From CAYRIY01 sp964424335 (GTDB lineage: Bacteria; Bacillota; Limnochordia; DTU080; RSA5), in NCBI GenBank assembly GCA_964424335.1, contig CAYRIY010000031.1:1-32984 (forward strand): a DNA stretch of 32,984 bases, read 5' to 3'. A program made the translations under genes and the position numbers. Shown piece after piece: positions 1-7,437 of this stretch. Position 1 is the stretch's first letter. Each line of letters opens with the position of its first letter. The notes beneath the pieces are model-generated. The model saw only the letters and a list, made by a program, of their open reading frames with translations, made no database searches and had not been told where the DNA came from.

Positions 1-100
1 AACGAAAGAAGATATCGTAGTTGGTCGCTTTAAACTGAGCGCGCTCCGTTGAGCGTGTTGGAATCGAACGCACGGGAAACGTGTCGCGAAGCTAACCGGC

Positions 101-435
101 TTGGATGGAGCGATCCTCGTGGATCGGCTGGACGAGTTGGAGGCTGACGATCTAGCTGCACTTCTCAAGGACGACGGTGTGAGCCTGGTCGTCGACGGCG
201 CATGGGCCACGAGAATCCAAACTTCACCGTGGCATACGACAGCTTTGTACCCGGAGTTCTTACAGAGCTGCCATCGACGCCGAGTCAGTTGATCTCTCCG
301 GAACTGGAAGATGCGTATGAGGCCGCCAGGGTAGACTTCTACCGCACCGTATTGGCTGGTGGTGAAAGCGGAGATTCGGACTCGGGTAGCGGCGATGAGG
401 TCGTCAGGGATCCCACATGTGCTATCCTATCGTAG
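101..435 (+). pseudogene. Possible frameshifted small ORF relic upstream of the DHA2 exporter
   Basis: I do not recognise this stretch. Two short open frames look weakly coding and abut each other. The first opens at TTG 101 and reads acidic, helix-like residues (DRLDELEADDLAALLKDD) to about 200. The second opens at ATG 202 and gives 77 residues ending at TAG 433-435, with an acidic Ser/Gly/Asp-rich tail. Neither frame alone looks like a complete protein, and no convincing ribosome site precedes either start. One small gene broken by a frameshift near position 200 is possible, but chance open frames are equally possible. The stop lies just before the ribosome site of the following exporter gene. 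Confidence 0.2.
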
Positions 436-457
436 TGAAAGGGGATCCCTATTTTCG

Positions 458-1885
458 ATGAGCGCTCCTCGCACGCGACGTGTTTCGTTTTTCTTGCTTT
501 GCCTGGGCCAGTTGATGTGCATATTAGACATTTCGATTGTGAACATCGCGCTCCCATCGATTCAAAGAGACTTCGATGTGTCGACATCATCCCTTCAGTG
601 GGTCGTGACCGCGTATGTGCTCACCTACGGCGGGTTGTTGCTGGTTGGGGGACGACTTGGCGACTTGTATGGGCGGCGGCGGATGTTTCTCTTGGGACTT
701 GGTTGCTTTACTTTCGCGTCGGCGCTCGGGGGAATGGCGGGAAACTTGTTTCTTCTCGTACTCGCTCGAGTGGGCCAAGGAATTGGTGGGGCGATCATGA
801 CGCCGACCGTCGTGTCGTTCGTCGCCAGTTTGTACTCTGAGGGCGACGAGCGAAATCGGGCGATGGGGATCCTTGGGACGGTCGGAGGCGCGGGTTATGC
901 TCTGGGCCTGATATTGGGCGGGTTATTGACGAGTACGGTAGGTTGGCGCTGGGTGTTTTACATCAACGTACCGATCGGAATTTGCGCCATGATCTTGTCT
1001 ATTTGGGCGCTACCTGAGACGAGGCGGGAGAAGAAGCCGATCAACGTGCCCGGCGCGATTGTGGCGACATTGGCGTTGACCGCGATTACGTACACCCTTT
1101 CGGTAAGCGATCCAAGGAATCTGCTGACGTTACGCACGTTCGGCCTGGTCGTGGGAAGCGCAGCGCTCTTCTACCTCTTCATAGCATTGGAGCGTCGAAC
1201 GGGAAACGCTCTGATTCCTCCCGGGTTGTTGAGGCGTGCGTCGCTTGTGCGGGCGGTTCTCGGCGTCGTGGTGTTCGGCGTCATTATTGGACCGAGCGCC
1301 CTGTTTCTCACGTTGTACTTGCAAAACATCAACCATTTCGACCCGCTGCTCACCGGTTTGTCGTATATGCCTCAAGAAGCCGCTCTACCATTGGCAGCGA
1401 TATTGGCCGGCCGATACGTAAGCCGCTTCGGATCGCGAAACGTGCTGGTGGTTTCGATGCTCTGCTTCGCGATGGGGGCTGCCTGGCTTGGACGGCTACC
1501 CGAGGCAGGCGGTTACGTCCACACCGTCTTGCCGGCCCTGATCTTTTTGGGGTTCGGTATCGGGACAGGGAATGTGGCCGGCATGATTGCCGCCACGGAG
1601 GGCTTGCCACAACGGCTCCACGGGGTCTCGACAGGCATATGGAACACGGGCCTGCAAATTGGAACCGCGCTGGGCTTGGCCGTGTTGACTGCTGTCGCCG
1701 AGGCGCGTACGACAACTTTACTTACAACATCCCCCGGTACCGATGTGGCGGGCGCAACGGTCGCAGGTTTCCGGTTGGCCTTTCTTGTGGGCGCCGCTCT
1801 CGCATTGCTGGGGGTGGCCGCCATGTTCGTCGTGGGCCGCCGCGAAGCGGGTGGCGCTCCAGAACCCTTGCAGTGGTCACGCTAG
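458..1885 (+). CDS. MFS multidrug exporter, DHA2 (EmrB/QacA, 14-TMS) family
   Basis: This is a proton-driven drug or metabolite exporter of the inner membrane, 475 aa from ATG 458. The start is chosen because an AAGGGGA ribosome site lies about 13 bases upstream and MSAPRTRR leads directly into TM1. The open frame extends further upstream without membrane character. The DHA2 signature LDISIVNIALPSI (residues 23-35) follows TM1, motif A GRLGDLYGRRR is at 65-75, and a glycine-rich antiporter motif C is at about 141-157 (TVGGAGYALGLILGG). Length and hydrophobicity fit 14 helices. The gene appears monocistronic, with no adjacent regulator. The substrate cannot be inferred. The family call is firm. 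Confidence 0.93.
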   Translation: MSAPRTRRVSFFLLCLGQLMCILDISIVNIALPSIQRDFDVSTSSLQWVVTAYVLTYGGLLLVGGRLGDLYGRRRMFLLGLGCFTFASALGGMAGNLFLLVLARVGQGIGGAIMTPTVVSFVASLYSEGDERNRAMGILGTVGGAGYALGLILGGLLTSTVGWRWVFYINVPIGICAMILSIWALPETRREKKPINVPGAIVATLALTAITYTLSVSDPRNLLTLRTFGLVVGSAALFYLFIALERRTGNALIPPGLLRRASLVRAVLGVVVFGVIIGPSALFLTLYLQNINHFDPLLTGLSYMPQEAALPLAAILAGRYVSRFGSRNVLVVSMLCFAMGAAWLGRLPEAGGYVHTVLPALIFLGFGIGTGNVAGMIAATEGLPQRLHGVSTGIWNTGLQIGTALGLAVLTAVAEARTTTLLTTSPGTDVAGATVAGFRLAFLVGAALALLGVAAMFVVGRREAGGAPEPLQWSR

Positions 1886-2000
1886 CGGACGAATCGAACT
1901 GTCTGTAGGCTTCCTCGATCACCGAGTGCGGCACGACCGGAATGCCGAGGCGCTGAACTGCCGCGAGTGTGGTTCCTCGACGAGGAGCACCCGCGATGCT

Positions 2001-2029
2001 TCGACCAAGTTCGCATCGTGTACTATAAT
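2001..2029 (+). promoter_or_regulatory. Candidate sigma-70/A promoter for the methyltransferase gene
   Basis: A consensus TATAAT lies at 2024-2029 within TACTATAATG. A weak -35-like TCGACC at 2001-2006 lies 17 bases upstream. Transcription would begin about 60 bases before the methyltransferase ATG at 2100. The -10 is perfect and the -35 is poor. Confidence 0.45.
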
Positions 2030-2099
2030 GCAGTTTAGGAATCGCGATATTTAGCGACACCAGTACCGATGCGATCACGCATGGGGCTCGGAGGCGAAA

Positions 2100-2708
2100 A
2101 TGTGCGCGAGGAAATACGATCGTCAACTTGGCATTAAGACCGTCGGTCTGCGGGAATGGGATGGCCACCAGCACTACCACCGCTACGAAGCCACTCCATA
2201 CAAGGCCTTGGAACGCCTTTTCGAAGTCTATCGGTTTCGAAAAGGCGACCGAGTCGTCGACTTTGGTTGCGGTCGGGGTAGGGTAACCTTTTCGATTCAT
2301 AACCGATTTCATGTGCCGGTTATAGGCATCGAAGCCCACGACAAGACGTATGAGGAAGCGTTAATCAATAAGAGCAGCTACCGCATTACGGCAAAGCACA
2401 TTCCGGCGCCGATCAAATTGAAGTACGGATTGGCCGAGGATTACGAGGTAAAGCCTGACGACAATTGCTTCTATTTCTTTAATCCGTTCTCCCACCGGGT
2501 ATTTGAGAAAGTGATGGGGAATATCATGAAGTCATTGGCGGAGAGGCCTCGTACGGCCGATGTCATCTTGTATTACCCATTGCCGGAGTACAAAAGGGTG
2601 CTCCGGAATCTTCCGTTTCGACTCATCAACAAGATCGTCGTTCCAGAGCTCGATGACGCCACCAAGAAGTTTCTGATCTACCGTTATCCCGTGCGGCGGG
2701 CCGGTTGA
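2100..2708 (+). CDS. Class I SAM-dependent methyltransferase
   Basis: A cytosolic protein of 202 aa with a Rossmann-type methyltransferase fold. Motif I, VVDFGCGRGR, is at residues 52-61 after an N-terminal HRYEATPYKALERLF segment. An acidic residue ends beta-2 (GIEAHD), and FFNPFS marks the motif IV region. The ATG at 2100 is preceded by CGGAGGCG at ideal spacing. From memory of the family, small methyltransferases with the same YEATPY...DFGCG layout are common in Bacilli, but their substrate is not generally known. The gene stands alone between a promoter-like TATAAT and a strong terminator, so context gives no hint of the methyl acceptor. Confidence 0.85.
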   Translation: MCARKYDRQLGIKTVGLREWDGHQHYHRYEATPYKALERLFEVYRFRKGDRVVDFGCGRGRVTFSIHNRFHVPVIGIEAHDKTYEEALINKSSYRITAKHIPAPIKLKYGLAEDYEVKPDDNCFYFFNPFSHRVFEKVMGNIMKSLAERPRTADVILYYPLPEYKRVLRNLPFRLINKIVVPELDDATKKFLIYRYPVRRAG

Positions 2709-2788
2709 CGTTTTGGGCCTCCGTTCCCCTTACAATCCACATTACAATGTTGTTCGCGCTATCAAACGACGGGCGCACCCACAGCATC

Positions 2789-2824
2789 AAAAGCCGCAAA
2801 GCCTCTAGCTTTGCGGCTTTTCTT
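2789..2824 (+). terminator. Rho-independent terminator after the methyltransferase
   Basis: A perfect inverted repeat AAAAGCCGCAAAG / CTTTGCGGCTTTT (2789-2801 and 2809-2821), plus one more C-G pair, closes a short loop. The right arm ends in a T-rich tract (TTTTCTT). The A-rich left flank makes it potentially bidirectional. Confidence 0.9.
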
Positions 2825-2868
2825 ATCTGACAGGCCCGACATGGGATGCTGTCGGCAAAATCACTTTG

Positions 2869-2882
2869 TTTTGTATACAAAA
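2869..2882. promoter_or_regulatory. Perfect 14-bp palindrome, candidate operator of the pectin locus
   Basis: TTTTGTATACAAAA is a perfect palindrome in the 296-bp region between the terminator and the lyase gene. It resembles sites bound by GntR-headed regulators; the B. subtilis AraR box is of the form ATTTGTACGTACAAAT. No regulator gene lies next to it. It differs from the TATGTATAT-type elements near 27 kb, so a different regulator, not encoded in the window, is more likely. The rest of the interval holds a TTGACA at 2921-2926 and TTGACT at 2997-3002, but no well-spaced -10 for either. Confidence 0.45.
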
Positions 2883-3001
2883 GTACGAAGGAAGCGGCGA
2901 ATTGACCGCTAACAGTTGCCTTGACAAAAAGTCCCATACGGGGGTGCCCCAATACCTACGTGAGGAGGCGGCTTTGAAAGTACAGAAAAGAGGTGGTTGA
3001 C

Positions 3002-3139
3002 TTGAGTATTTACATTATAAATGAAGAGAAGGCGAATTCGCTCGATTTTGGCGGCACGAGGGACGGCAGGCCGCTAAATGAACCGGCTAGTCACAGTGGA
3101 AGCGATGGAGGTCTGATCGATGAGCCTGGTCGAGATTGA
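3002..3139 (+). CDS. Possible 45-aa leader ORF or gene remnant before the lyase
   Basis: A TTG at 3002 is preceded by AGAGGTGG at about 5 bases. It opens a 45-codon frame ending in TGA at 3137-3139 and overlaps the lyase start by 20 bases. It begins MSIYIINEEKANSLDFGG and contains DGRPLNE, faintly like the DFGAxGDGxTLN N-terminus of GH28 polygalacturonases. That would suit a truncated pectinase, but the match is short and could be chance. It could be a translated leader, a relic, or not a gene. Confidence 0.22.
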   Translation: MSIYIINEEKANSLDFGGTRDGRPLNEPASHSGSDGGLIDEPGRD

Positions 3140-4274
3140 GTTTTCACCAAGTAGTTGGAGTGATCCCGAGACCGGCCGTAAGGTGACGCGGCTGTTTCCT
3201 ACGGGACAACCGGCGTCACACGCCTATTTTACGTCGACTTCGTTTGACGGGCAGGGAGACTTGATCTTGTCCGTTGAGATCGAAGGGAAGTGGCAACTTT
3301 GCCGAGTCGATCTTTCCGCCGGAAAGGCGTGGCGCATCACTGAACTCGAGAACATGCGGCCCCAAGGGTACTGTGTCTGCCCCAAGGCTGACTTCGCCCT
3401 CGTCATCGATCACGACGAAGTGGTCCGAGTGAACTTGTCCTCGGGCGAAATCGACCGGCTATTTAAGTGTCCCGAGGGGTGGCGCATCTCCATTCCGACG
3501 GTGGATGCCGCGGGATCTCGTGCCGCATTTGCGATCTCGGAGAAGTCGTTTGGGTTCACCGCTTCAGATCGGATTTATTCGACCATGGCCGAGACGTACT
3601 TCTTCCGGCCCAGATCGATGATTTGCTGCATCGATTTTCCGGATCACTCGGTCTCGGTTGCGTGGGGGGAGGTAGCGTGGATCTCCCATGTCTTGATCAG
3701 CCCGACTGACCGCGACACGATCGTCTTCTGTCATGAGGGCGGACACCGACCCCAGCACCGTCTTTGGGTGGTCGATGCGCCGGACCGGCATAAGAAGACC
3801 GCACGTTGTCTTTACGAAGAGAGATTTGAAGAGTTCTTGGTCCACGAGTATTTTGTCGCCGACGGCACGGTGGGTGTGCAGCGATCCTGGTACGAGCTGG
3901 GCTCACCGCGGGACGTGCGAGGTCCATACGACCACAACTCGATCCTTTTCATTACGACAGAGGGACAAACCGTCGCAGAGTATCACCTTCCTGGAGCTCG
4001 AAGCGGCCACGTTCAGTCGAACTCGGACAACACCCTCATTGTGGCGGATGGCTGCTTCGTCGGCGACCCCAAGCAAGACGCGGACGGTAGAAAGTACTTG
4101 GCGCTCAACATTCCCGACGGGAGAAATGCAAGGGTAGAAAAGCTTTGCCGACACGACACCTCGTGGAAGACGCAGCTATCTCATCCGCATCCGATTTTCT
4201 CCCCCGATGACCGGCGCATTCTGTTCAGTTCCGATACTGGTGGTTCAAACTCGCCATTCCTAGTTGAACTGTAA
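3120..4274 (+). CDS. ogl: Oligogalacturonate lyase, PL22 family
   Basis: A cytosolic beta-propeller lyase of 384 aa with no signal peptide. It cleaves di- and oligogalacturonides from pectin breakdown by beta-elimination, giving 4,5-unsaturated products that feed the DKI/KDG pathway. The N-terminus has the family's SDPETGRKVTRLFP segment. By memory of the Yersinia structure, the catalytic His and Mn-binding residues are matched here by H242 (LVHEYF), H297 (GHVQS), Q352, H355 and H357 (QLSHPHP). ISPTDRDTIVFCHEGG and FSPDDRRILFSSD are further blade motifs. The ATG follows GGAGGTCTGATCG, an excellent ribosome site. A sugar-binding protein gene follows after 36 bp, presumably in the same operon. 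Family assignment is strong. Confidence 0.88.
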   Translation: MSLVEIEFSPSSWSDPETGRKVTRLFPTGQPASHAYFTSTSFDGQGDLILSVEIEGKWQLCRVDLSAGKAWRITELENMRPQGYCVCPKADFALVIDHDEVVRVNLSSGEIDRLFKCPEGWRISIPTVDAAGSRAAFAISEKSFGFTASDRIYSTMAETYFFRPRSMICCIDFPDHSVSVAWGEVAWISHVLISPTDRDTIVFCHEGGHRPQHRLWVVDAPDRHKKTARCLYEERFEEFLVHEYFVADGTVGVQRSWYELGSPRDVRGPYDHNSILFITTEGQTVAEYHLPGARSGHVQSNSDNTLIVADGCFVGDPKQDADGRKYLALNIPDGRNARVEKLCRHDTSWKTQLSHPHPIFSPDDRRILFSSDTGGSNSPFLVEL

Positions 4275-4310
4275 GGTGACGGCTTTGAATTTAACTGGAG
4301 GGATGATTAG

Positions 4311-5603
4311 GTGATGTTCAGCGAATTCATGTCGGCGAATCTGAGGCGATGGATCGTTCGAGCCGGACTTGCGGTATGGTTGTGTCATCTTTGGGTAGGC
4401 TTGGCGTTTGGCCAGACCACGGTTTCGTTTCGCTTTTGGGGAAGTCAGCAGACCGCTGATGCGATGGGGGCGCTCGCCGCAGACTTTGAGCGGGAGAATC
4501 CATCGATCAAGATTGAATTGATCCATAGTCCATCGGGCGCACCCGATAACTTGATCGTGGCAGTAGCGGGCGGGGTAGCTCCCGACGCATCCATGGTCCA
4601 CGCGGCGTATTGGGCGCCCCTATGGGAAGCGATTCAGCCGTTAGACGAGTTCCTCGATCGTTTCCCAAACTTGCGGCGAGAGAATTTCATAGAAGAGAAA
4701 TGGGACTACAACAATATCCTCGGCAAGCAGATGGGATTGCCGTTACGTCTCACCTCACGCCTCCTTGTCTACAACAAAGACGCATTTGACCAGGCCGGCG
4801 TCACGGGCGACATCATGACTTGGGATGAGCTTGCCGACGTGGCGGCGCGCCTTGCGCGCTTTGAGGGAGACCGGGTTACCCGATGGGGACTTGGCCTTCA
4901 TGGGGGTGGGGCCATCACGGTGGCCCCGGGGAATTTTGCCGCACGCAACGGGTGGCGGGCCTTTAATGATGATTACACCAAGCACTATTATCGTGACCCC
5001 AAGCTCTCCGAGACATTGGAGTTTTTGAATGGTTTGGTCGCACGCGGCATCGCGGGCGTCTCACAAATCGGTATGAGCGGTGTCGACGGGATCGTGGAAG
5101 ATACCGCAGCGTTGGTGTTTCAAGGCTCGTGGTGGGCGAAGTCGTCTTTGCTGCCGATGAACCCTGACTTGCGACTGGGGTACTTGCCGGTTCCTTTGGG
5201 TCCCAGCGGAGAGGAGCCTTACGGGATCGTCTCTGGTGAAGAAGTCGTCATGCTGCGCGGGGCCAAAGACAAAGAGGCTACGTTGAAGTTTCTCGAGTAC
5301 CTGACGTACACCCGAAACGGGGATTACGCCCGCAACGCCGGCGACTTTTTTCCCGTAGCTTGGCACGCGATCCACGACCCGGAGTGGGACACCGAGCTCT
5401 GGAGGGCGGTCATTGGGTCGTTTGGACGAAAAAGTGTGATGCCCGGCATACAAACGACCGTAAGCGGCGCGTTTGCCGGTGCAGTCGAGGCAATCTATCG
5501 ACAAGAAAAGGCCGTCCCACAGGCGCTTGCAGAGATTGCCGAGCTAGCCGATGCCGATGTGATCGCTGCCCAAGCGCAAATAGAAGCGATGCGCGTGAAA
5601 TAG
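4311..5603 (+). CDS. ABC sugar transporter substrate-binding protein (family 1), pectin locus
   Basis: A secreted sugar-binding component of an ABC importer, 430 aa. GTG 4311 or ATG 4314 follows TGGAGGG at 8-11 bases. A positively charged n-region and hydrophobic core end at LAFG followed by QTTVSFRFWG, a signal-peptidase-I-like site without a lipobox Cys. Family features include DFERENPSIKIEL (lobe 1), GGVAPDASMVHA, LLVYNKDAFDQAGV and a LKFLEYLT C-terminal helix. Pairing with oligogalacturonate lyase suggests an oligouronide ligand (inference). No permease or ATPase genes follow; instead a dehydrogenase stub lies 15 bp downstream, so the importer's membrane genes are missing here. An intact transporter would need partners encoded elsewhere. 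Confidence 0.88.
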   Translation: MMFSEFMSANLRRWIVRAGLAVWLCHLWVGLAFGQTTVSFRFWGSQQTADAMGALAADFERENPSIKIELIHSPSGAPDNLIVAVAGGVAPDASMVHAAYWAPLWEAIQPLDEFLDRFPNLRRENFIEEKWDYNNILGKQMGLPLRLTSRLLVYNKDAFDQAGVTGDIMTWDELADVAARLARFEGDRVTRWGLGLHGGGAITVAPGNFAARNGWRAFNDDYTKHYYRDPKLSETLEFLNGLVARGIAGVSQIGMSGVDGIVEDTAALVFQGSWWAKSSLLPMNPDLRLGYLPVPLGPSGEEPYGIVSGEEVVMLRGAKDKEATLKFLEYLTYTRNGDYARNAGDFFPVAWHAIHDPEWDTELWRAVIGSFGRKSVMPGIQTTVSGAFAGAVEAIYRQEKAVPQALAEIAELADADVIAAQAQIEAMRVK

Positions 5604-5618
5604 CGTGAAGTCCTCCCA

Positions 5619-5921
5619 ATGCAATGGGCGTTCGATTTGCGCATGCAACGCCTTGTCCGCCGCACGAAGTCTCTTTCCAAGTTGCATGACGTCGAGGAGT
5701 TCTTAGTCCCCGGTGAGCCTGACTTTCGTCGCCGGGCCGAGCGTTGTGTCGCGGGGATTCCCATGGCGCCCGAGGTGATTGAAGCACTTCAAGTGGAAGC
5801 AAATCGTGCGGGGATTCCTTTTCCTGCGCTCTCAAGGAAGCCGGTGGGGGCGGGCTATTCTTGCGCGATAGGAACCGGTGAGGTCGGCGCAGCAATTGTC
5901 GGGAGGGATGACGGATCGTGA
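5619..5921 (+). pseudogene. C-terminal remnant of an Ldh_2-family (malate/lactate/ketogulonate-type) dehydrogenase
   Basis: This 100-codon frame has the C-terminal signature of the Ldh_2 family of NAD(P)H oxidoreductases (YlbC/DlgD-like): a helix RMQRLVRRTKSL, then VEEFLVPGEPDFRRRAERC, then GIPMAPEVIEALQVEANRAGIPFP. Whole enzymes are about 330-360 aa; the nucleotide- and substrate-binding portion is absent. The first residues after the upstream binding-protein stop already lie near the family's end, and no ribosome site marks the start. The tail after about residue 72 does not look like the family. Such reductases occur in uronate pathways, so it plausibly belonged to this locus before a deletion. 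Confidence 0.6.
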
Positions 5922-5990
5922 CCACGAAGATCCGCAACGTCGATTTATGGGACAGTTGAAGCACTACATTTCGTCAAGGGATTTCTCGCG

Positions 5991-7159
5991 ATGTACACGT
6001 TTCTGTCAGGAATAGCGCTGCTGATCGCCGGATATTTCGTCTATGGCAAACTCGTGGAGCGCATCTTCGCCGATGGCGAGCAGCGCGATACGCCCGCCTA
6101 CGAATTGAGTGACGGCGTAGACTACGTCCCGATGGGCTTGCCTAAGAACGCGTTGATCCACCTGTTGAACATCGCAGGGACGGGTCCGGTCTTTGGTCCT
6201 ATCTTAGGCGCACTGTACGGACCCGTGGCGTTCCTTTGGATCGTCGTCGGCGCGATCTTGGCCGGAGCCGTTCACGATTACTTGATCGGCATGATTTCCC
6301 TTCGAAATCGAGGGGCNNNNNNNNNNNNNNNNNNNNNNNNNNNNNNNNNNNNNNNNNNNNNNNNNNNNNNNNNNNNNNNNNNNNNNNNNNNNNNNNNNNN
6401 NNNNNNNNNNNNNNNNTCCACCCGGATCAAATTCCGATCTTGCCGGGGATCGTCTTTACGATATCATGCGGAGCGCTTTCCGGATTTCATGCGACACAGT
6501 CGCCGATCATTTCACGGACCATTCAAAAGGAGGTCCACGGGCGTCGGATCTTTTACGGAATGATGATGGCTGAGGCCGTCATCGCTATGGTATGGGCAGC
6601 CGCCGCCATGAGCTTGTTTGACGATGTCGGTGGATTGCAGGCCGCCTTGCATGCGGGCGGGCCGGGATACGTGGTGAGCCAGGTATCGGTGATGACCTTG
6701 GGCGCAATAGGTGGGACCCTGGCCATATTTGGCGTGATCGTCTTGCCGATCACGTCCGGTGATACGGCTTTCCGCAGCGCCAGGATGATTATTGCGGACT
6801 ATTTGAAGATCCCCCAAAGCAAGCTGCGGAGTAGATTGTGGATTGCCGCGCCGATGTTTTTCGCATCGATCCTCCTTTCGCAAATCGATTTTGACGTTCT
6901 GTGGCGGTATTTCAACTGGGCCAATCAATGTATTGCCGTACTTGCGTTCTTTGTCGCGGCGAGGTATCTGCAGATGGCTGGGAAAAACGCCGCCATCGCG
7001 CTGGTCCCGGGGACGATCATGCTGGTCCTCGTCGTCACATACATACTAAATTCGCCGCTTGGCGCAGGTCTGTCGGCGCATGTATCGTGGATCGGCGCCG
7101 TCGCACTTGCAGCCGTGATTGCCTCTCAGTTTGTCCGAAGCGCTCGGCAAATCGCTTGA
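5991..7159 (+). CDS. cstA: CstA-family (carbon starvation / peptide-pyruvate) membrane transporter, interrupted by assembly gap
   Basis: A polytopic inner-membrane transporter of the CstA/BtsT family, whose members import peptides or pyruvate. ATG 5991 follows AAGGGA at 9 bases. The N-terminal part has the family's GYFVYGKLVERIF, DGVDYVPM, and the GTGPVFGPILGALYGP and AGAVHDYLIGMISLRNRG loops. After 100 Ns the frame resumes with CGALSGFHATQSPIISRTIQ, LPITSGDTAFRSARMII and a C-terminal WANQCIAV helix. The frames on either side differ, so the true missing length is 3n+2 bases rather than 100. The C-terminus suggests the short form (about 480 aa) rather than the 700-aa E. coli form. It may be co-transcribed with or independent of the upstream genes. 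Confidence 0.9.
6317..6416. other. Assembly gap (100 N) inside cstA
   Basis: Exactly 100 Ns, a placeholder size. The reading frame changes across it, so the true length is 3n+2 bases. The sequence lost encodes the middle of the transporter. Confidence 0.98.
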
Positions 7160-7279
7160 CGCTGACCAGCCTTCCTACGTGTAAGGACGGGAGCGGCCCC
7201 GTCGGCGTGCACGCTTTGCAGGTTAGGGTCCCGGAGTGTAAATTATCACAACATTCGCGCCGTTCGCCGGTTGTGAATG

Positions 7280-7321
7280 GGTCATGGCCGGTTTTCCGCA
7301 TGCAGAAGCGGTGACCTTTTT
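7280..7321 (+). terminator. Possible terminator between cstA and mrp
   Basis: GGTCA (7280-7284) pairs with TGACC (7312-7316), and an inner CCGC/GCGG closes on ATGCAGAA. TTTTT follows at 7317-7321. The stem is interrupted by an 11-base bulge, so this is only a fair candidate. Confidence 0.35.
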
Positions 7322-7346
7322 GGCGTTCTGAATAAAAATACGAAGG

Positions 7347-7375
7347 TTGCGGTAGGCACTGTATGGTATTATATC
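7347..7375 (+). promoter_or_regulatory. Candidate promoter of the mrp operon
   Basis: TTGCGG at 7347-7352 and TATATC at 7370-7375 are 17 bases apart, in an AT-rich patch (GGTATTATATC) about 65 bases before mrpA. It is a plausible vegetative promoter. I see no riboswitch-like structure. Confidence 0.4.
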
Positions 7376-7437
7376 TTTGCACATGCTGAGATGGAGCCGT
7401 TTAGGCGTCTTTCACGGACACCGGGAGAAAACAATTC

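Noticed and set aside
1722..2339. 205-codon minus-strand ORF spanning the intergenic region and parts of the exporter and methyltransferase genes
   Set aside because: Most of it is antisense to two well-supported genes. It has no ribosome site and no recognisable domain. The middle (VQRLGIPVVPHSVIEEAYRQF) is mildly protein-like, perhaps a relic, but not enough to call.
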